Positions 60,784 through 64,000 of a stretch of 64,000 nt of DNA are shown here, piece by piece. The notes beneath the pieces are model-generated. The model saw nothing but the letters and a program-made list of their open reading frames with translations. It was not told the origin of the DNA and made no database searches. The stretch is from JALYNX01 sp963780755 (GTDB taxonomy: Bacteria > Actinomycetota > Acidimicrobiia > Spongiisociales > ZC4RG35): the NCBI GenBank assembly GCA_963780755.1, contig CAWACX010000002.1, positions 434,001 through 498,000 on the forward strand. The letters run 5' to 3'. A program made the translations under genes and the position numbers. How positions within the stretch are numbered: position 1 is the first letter of the stretch; each line of letters starts with the position of its first letter.

Positions 60784-62168
60784 TTGACACAATCACATGC
60801 GGCGCCCGACGGCTGGGGCCAATTCCAGGAGATACTCCGAGCCGGCGCCTCCAAGGGCAACTGGGACACCTGGCTCTCGCGGATCGAGCCGGAATTCCAG
60901 GGCAGGACCCCCACTCTGGTCGCACCCAGCGAGTTTCACCTGCGGTGGGTCCGCGACAAGCACGGTGACCTCATCGAAGACGCCTACCTGGAGATCTACG
61001 ACTCCAGCCCCCGCTACAAGGTGATCGAGGTCGAGAACCAGGACCAAGTGGTGCCCGCCGATCCCGTCACCGGGGCGGACGCTGAGGCGGCGGCGGGTGA
61101 CAAGGGCAAAGTCCTCACACCGGCGACCAATCTCATCACCCGGTACCGGTTCGAGAGTTTCGTCGTCGGCCAGTCCAACCGGTTTGCATGGGCTGCGGCG
61201 ATGGCCGTGGCCGAACAGCCAGGAGCCCACTACAACCCGCTGTTCATCTATGGCGGAGCCGGTCTGGGCAAGACCCACCTCCTCAATGCGGTCGGCCACC
61301 AAGCCCTCGAGATGTACCCCAACCTGGTCGTGCGGTACGTGTCGTCGGAGAACTTCCTCAACGATTTCATCGACTCCATCCGGCGCAAGCGCCCCGATGA
61401 CTTCAAACACCGGTACCGGGGCGTCGACATCCTGCTCCTCGACGACGTCCAGTTCTTCGAGGGCAAGGAACAGATCCTCGAGGAGTTCTTCCACACCTTC
61501 AACTCCCTGTACGAGTCCGGGCAAGCAAATGGTCATCAGCTCCGATCGGCATCCCACGGAACCTCTCGTCATTGGAGGACCGGCTGCGCAGCCGATTCGA
61601 ATGGGGGCTTCTCACCGACATCCAGCCCCCGGACGTGGAGACCCGGCTCGCCATCCTCAAGCGGAACGCCGAGTTCGCCCCGCGACCGGTCCCGATCGAC
61701 GTGCTGGAGCACATCGCCGGCCTGGTATCGGACAACATCCGTGAGTTGGAAGGCGCGCTGACCCGGGTCACCGCCTGGTCCGCCCTGAACCGCCGTGACA
61801 TCGACCTGGAAACCGCGGAGCGCGTGCTCCGGGACATTGTCACCCCTGATGAGCCGGTGCCCCTGGGCCCGGACACCATCATCCGCACAACCGCCTCGGC
61901 ATACGGCTTTTCGGTGGACGATGTCCTGAGCCCGAGCCGCCGCCAGCCGCTGGTCCTCTGCCGTCAGATATCGATGTATCTCTGCCGGGAGCTGACCGAC
62001 CTCTCCCTTCCCAAGATCGGAGAGCACTTCCAGCGCGACCACACCACGGTCCTGCACTCGGTCGAGAAGGTGAAGCGGATCCTTCGCTCGGACCGAGCGG
62101 TGTTCGACCGGGTCACACAACTCACACAGGACCTGAGGAAAGGTGGGCAGGTATCCCCAGGGTCTTGA
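60784..62168 (+). CDS. dnaA: chromosomal replication initiator DnaA (two single-base insertions)
   Basis: Domain I (WGQFQEILRAGASKGNWDTWL), then the AAA+ domain: RYRFESFVVGQSNRFAWAAA, Walker A GGAGLGKTHLLNAVGH, Walker B DILLLDDVQFFEGKEQ, then RLRSRFEWGLLTDIQPPD, and domain IV with the DnaA-box signature QRDHTTVLHSVEKV. The frame shifts at 61519-61521 (ggg, one extra) and 61562-61563 (one extra c). Both are +1 and restore continuity, giving ~461 aa. Since dnaA is essential, sequencing error is the likely cause. GGAGG at 60770-60774 favours TTG 60784; GTG 60778 is also in frame. Confidence 0.93.
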
Positions 62169-62341
62169 GTTATCCCCCGTCGGCCACCACTTATCCCATC
62201 ATCTGTCGACAGCCCCTTCCACAACCGGAAACCCAATCACCACTTGCTCAACAGCCCGCAATCCACAAGTACACAACCCCCTACTACGACTAATACTCTT
62301 TAAATGAAACTTCATAGGAACGGAAGAAGGGACAACCTGCT
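62169..62341. other. oriC: probable replication origin (oriC) between dnaA and dnaN
   Basis: 173-bp gap with several degenerate DnaA boxes: TTATCCCCC (62170-62178), TTATCCCAT (62191-62199), CCTTCCACA (62215-62223) and CAATCCACA (62259-62267), next to the most AT-rich stretch of the region (62282-62315). dnaA-dnaN is the usual oriC place in actinobacteria, but this gap is short and the boxes are weak, so the dnaA leader may contribute. Confidence 0.6.
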
Positions 62342-63437
62342 GTGAGAATCCGAGCCCAACGAGACGATCTCGCCGATGTTCTCGCCAGGGCGAATCGAGC
62401 AGTTGGCACCCGCACCGCCCTTCCCGTCCTCCAGGGCCTGCTCTGCGAGGTCGCAGGCACCAACCTCCGGGTCACCGGCACCGACCTCGATATGACCGTG
62501 CGCACCACCGCAGAGGTCGAGGTCCTCGAGGAAGGCAGGGCCGTGATCCCGGGCCGTCTCCTTTCTGAGGCGGTTCGCAAGATGCCGGCCGGGTCGGTCA
62601 CCATCGGCGTGACCGAGAACGACATTGAGATCCAAGGCAACGGCCCACGGTTCACACTGCGACCGCTGTCGACCGACGACTTCCCGGTGCACGAAGAGGT
62701 GGTCGCCGATGGGGTCGAGGTCGATGGGGAGGAGCTGGCCGAGGCCATCAACCAGGTGACGATCGCGGCCTCCGGGGACGGCGCCCGACCGATCCTCACC
62801 GGTGTGCTGTTCGAGGGATCGGAGAGTGGGCTGCGCATGGTCGCCACCGATTCCTACCGCCTGGCGAAGGTCGACCTCGCCGGGGTCGGGCTTGAGGGGA
62901 CCGCGCTCGTGCCGGCGCGAGGGTTGCGCGAGCTGCCGCGGACCATCGGATCCTCCAAGGTCACCGCCCAACTCCTTGATCGTGAAGCCGTGTTTTCTTC
63001 CGACAAGGGGATGCTCCGGCTGAGGCTGATCGATGGGAACTTCCCCAAGTACCAGTCACTTCTTCCCGACAGCTATCCCAACCAAATCGTGGTGGAGAAG
63101 GACCTGCTGCTCGAGGCCCTGGGCCGGGTCACGCTGGTCGCCGAGGACCACATTCCGGTGCGCCTGAAGTTGATGGAGGGCGGAATCGAAGTCACCGTCA
63201 CCCGACAGGATGTCGGGCGGCGAGAGCGAGCACCTGGCGGGGGAGTACACCGGGTCCGACGAGGAAGTGGCGATCGCCTTCAATCCCAGATATCTCCAGG
63301 ATGGGGTGACGGCGATCCCGGGAGACAAGGTGAGGATCCGGGTGATCGACGCCTTCAAGCCGAGTGTCATCGACAGGGGCACCGAAGACGGTTCCGAGAC
63401 CGGGTTCATCTACCTGCTGATGCCCGTCCGGGTCTGA
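62342..63437 (+). CDS. dnaN: DNA polymerase III beta clamp (one insertion)
   Basis: GTG 62342. Three clamp domains: RTALPVLQGLLCEVAGTNLRVTGTDLD, GDGARPILTGVLFEG with VATDSYRLA, and the C-terminal AFNPRYLQDGVTAI...IYLLMPVRV. The frame breaks around 63209-63217 (RQD then SGGESEHLAGEYTG in the next frame), one extra base; restored length ~365 aa. Forms the ring that holds the polymerase on DNA. Essential, so the break is probably an error. Confidence 0.93.
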
Positions 63438-64000
63438 ATGCGGGTCGACTGGCTGGCGCTCACCAACTTCCGGTCATATCAGAACCTGGAGTGGGGACCC
63501 GACCCCGGTATCAACCTCTTGGTCGGCCCCAATGGCGCCGGCAAGACCAATCTCCTCGAGGCGGTCGGCTATCTCGCGACCCTGAAGTCGTTCCGCTCGG
63601 TCACCGATGAGGCCATGGTCGCCGACGATTCGAGCTCAGCGGTGGTCCGGGCCGGCATCTCCAGTGGAGAACGGGAGCGGCTGATCGAGGTCGAGATCAA
63701 CCGGGCCGGACGTCGGCGGGCCCAAGTCGACAAGAGCGGTTTGAGGCGGACGGCCGACCTGCTCGGCGTGGTCCGGGTGATCGCCTTCCTCCCCGAGGAC
63801 CTCGACGTCGTGAAGCGGGGCCCGGCGTATCGCCGCGACCTGCTCGACGGCATTGCGGTTCAACTCTGGCCGGGGACTCACCTCGACCAGTCCGAGTTCG
63901 AGCGCGCACTGAGACAGCGAAATGCGTTTCTGCGCAGCGGTGACCGGGACGAGGCGACTCTCGGGGTGTGGGACTCGAGGCTGGCGCAGTCCGGAGGGCG
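63438..64000 (+). CDS. recF: DNA replication and repair protein RecF, truncated by the window end
   Basis: First ~187 residues: LALTNFRSYQNLEW, Walker A VGPNGAGKTNLLEAVGYLATLKSFR, then VIAFLPEDLDVVKRGPAYRRDLLDG (family block). ATG 63438 follows the dnaN stop directly. Loads RecA at gaps. The rest lies outside the window. Confidence 0.95.
   Translation, partial: MRVDWLALTNFRSYQNLEWGPDPGINLLVGPNGAGKTNLLEAVGYLATLKSFRSVTDEAMVADDSSSAVVRAGISSGERERLIEVEINRAGRRRAQVDKSGLRRTADLLGVVRVIAFLPEDLDVVKRGPAYRRDLLDGIAVQLWPGTHLDQSEFERALRQRNAFLRSGDRDEATLGVWDSRLAQSGG

Noticed and set aside
61500..61570. Programmed frameshift in dnaA
   Set aside because: Two shifts 43 bases apart without slippery heptamer or pseudoknot; single-base insertion errors explain them more simply.
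1..64000. CRISPR arrays, prophage, insertion sequences, integrases
   Set aside because: No regularly spaced direct repeats, transposase DDE or recombinase motifs were seen; the only repeat family is the palindromic element.

Overview
The window is high-GC DNA from an actinobacterium. The right-hand 14 kb matches the mycobacterial replication-origin neighbourhood gene for gene: pseudokinase, SigM-type sigma and anti-sigma factors, trxB, trxA, a CwlM-like protein, parB, parA, rsmG, khpB/jag, yidC, yidD, rnpA, rpmH, dnaA, dnaN, recF. Thr-rich linkers behind lipoprotein signals, a PAC2-family protein, a bS22-like ribosomal mini-protein and the bias toward GTG/TTG starts also fit. The linkers suggest Acidimicrobiia or a relative; that placement is inference.

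Layout. 1-7.4 kb: exported lipoproteins (FG-GAP/UnbV, M15 peptidase, a broken lipoprotein, metallo-beta-lactamase fold), a class III aminotransferase, a TrpB2-type enzyme and a GAP/STAS gene remnant. 7.4-15.5 kb: DUF456 protein, acetyl-CoA synthetase with a coupled Lnt-like protein, inositol-phosphatase-like enzyme with a coupled amidohydrolase, M3 oligopeptidase. 15.7-19.4 kb: small Zn-ribbon protein, copZ-copA copper export, PAC2 protein, bS22. 19.5-28.8 kb: lipid kinase and PAP2 phosphatase head to head, citramalate synthase behind an Ile leader peptide, an ECF sigma/anti-sigma pair, homoserine kinase, a CDF transporter. 28.9-33 kb: tRNA-Gly, dcd, a candidate ncRNA, and the rpsF-ssb-rpsR-rplI-dnaB operon. 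33-39 kb: panB, nfo and pyrE in tightly overlapping operons, a collagen-like exported protein and a Z-prenyl transferase. 39-49.4 kb: HlyIII, Xaa-Pro aminopeptidase, a DUF559 gene bracketed by palindromic repeats, argG-argH-cca, a PilT-like ATPase, a deacetylase. 49.4-64 kb: GNAT gene and the origin cluster, with parS inside rsmG, DnaA boxes in the dnaA leader and a probable oriC between dnaA and dnaN. recF runs off the window.

Sequence quality. At least ten genes, including the essential dnaA and dnaN, carry frame breaks, and almost all are single-base insertions in the same direction. This looks like residual long-read insertion error rather than real pseudogenization, so broken genes here should be read as probably intact.

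Most notable: a ~55-bp palindromic intergenic repeat family (four copies, two flanking a DUF559 endonuclease-like gene); a textbook attenuator before cimA with three consecutive Ile codons; an Lnt homologue with Ser for the catalytic Cys; an oriC-cluster pseudokinase that is not fused to MurJ.
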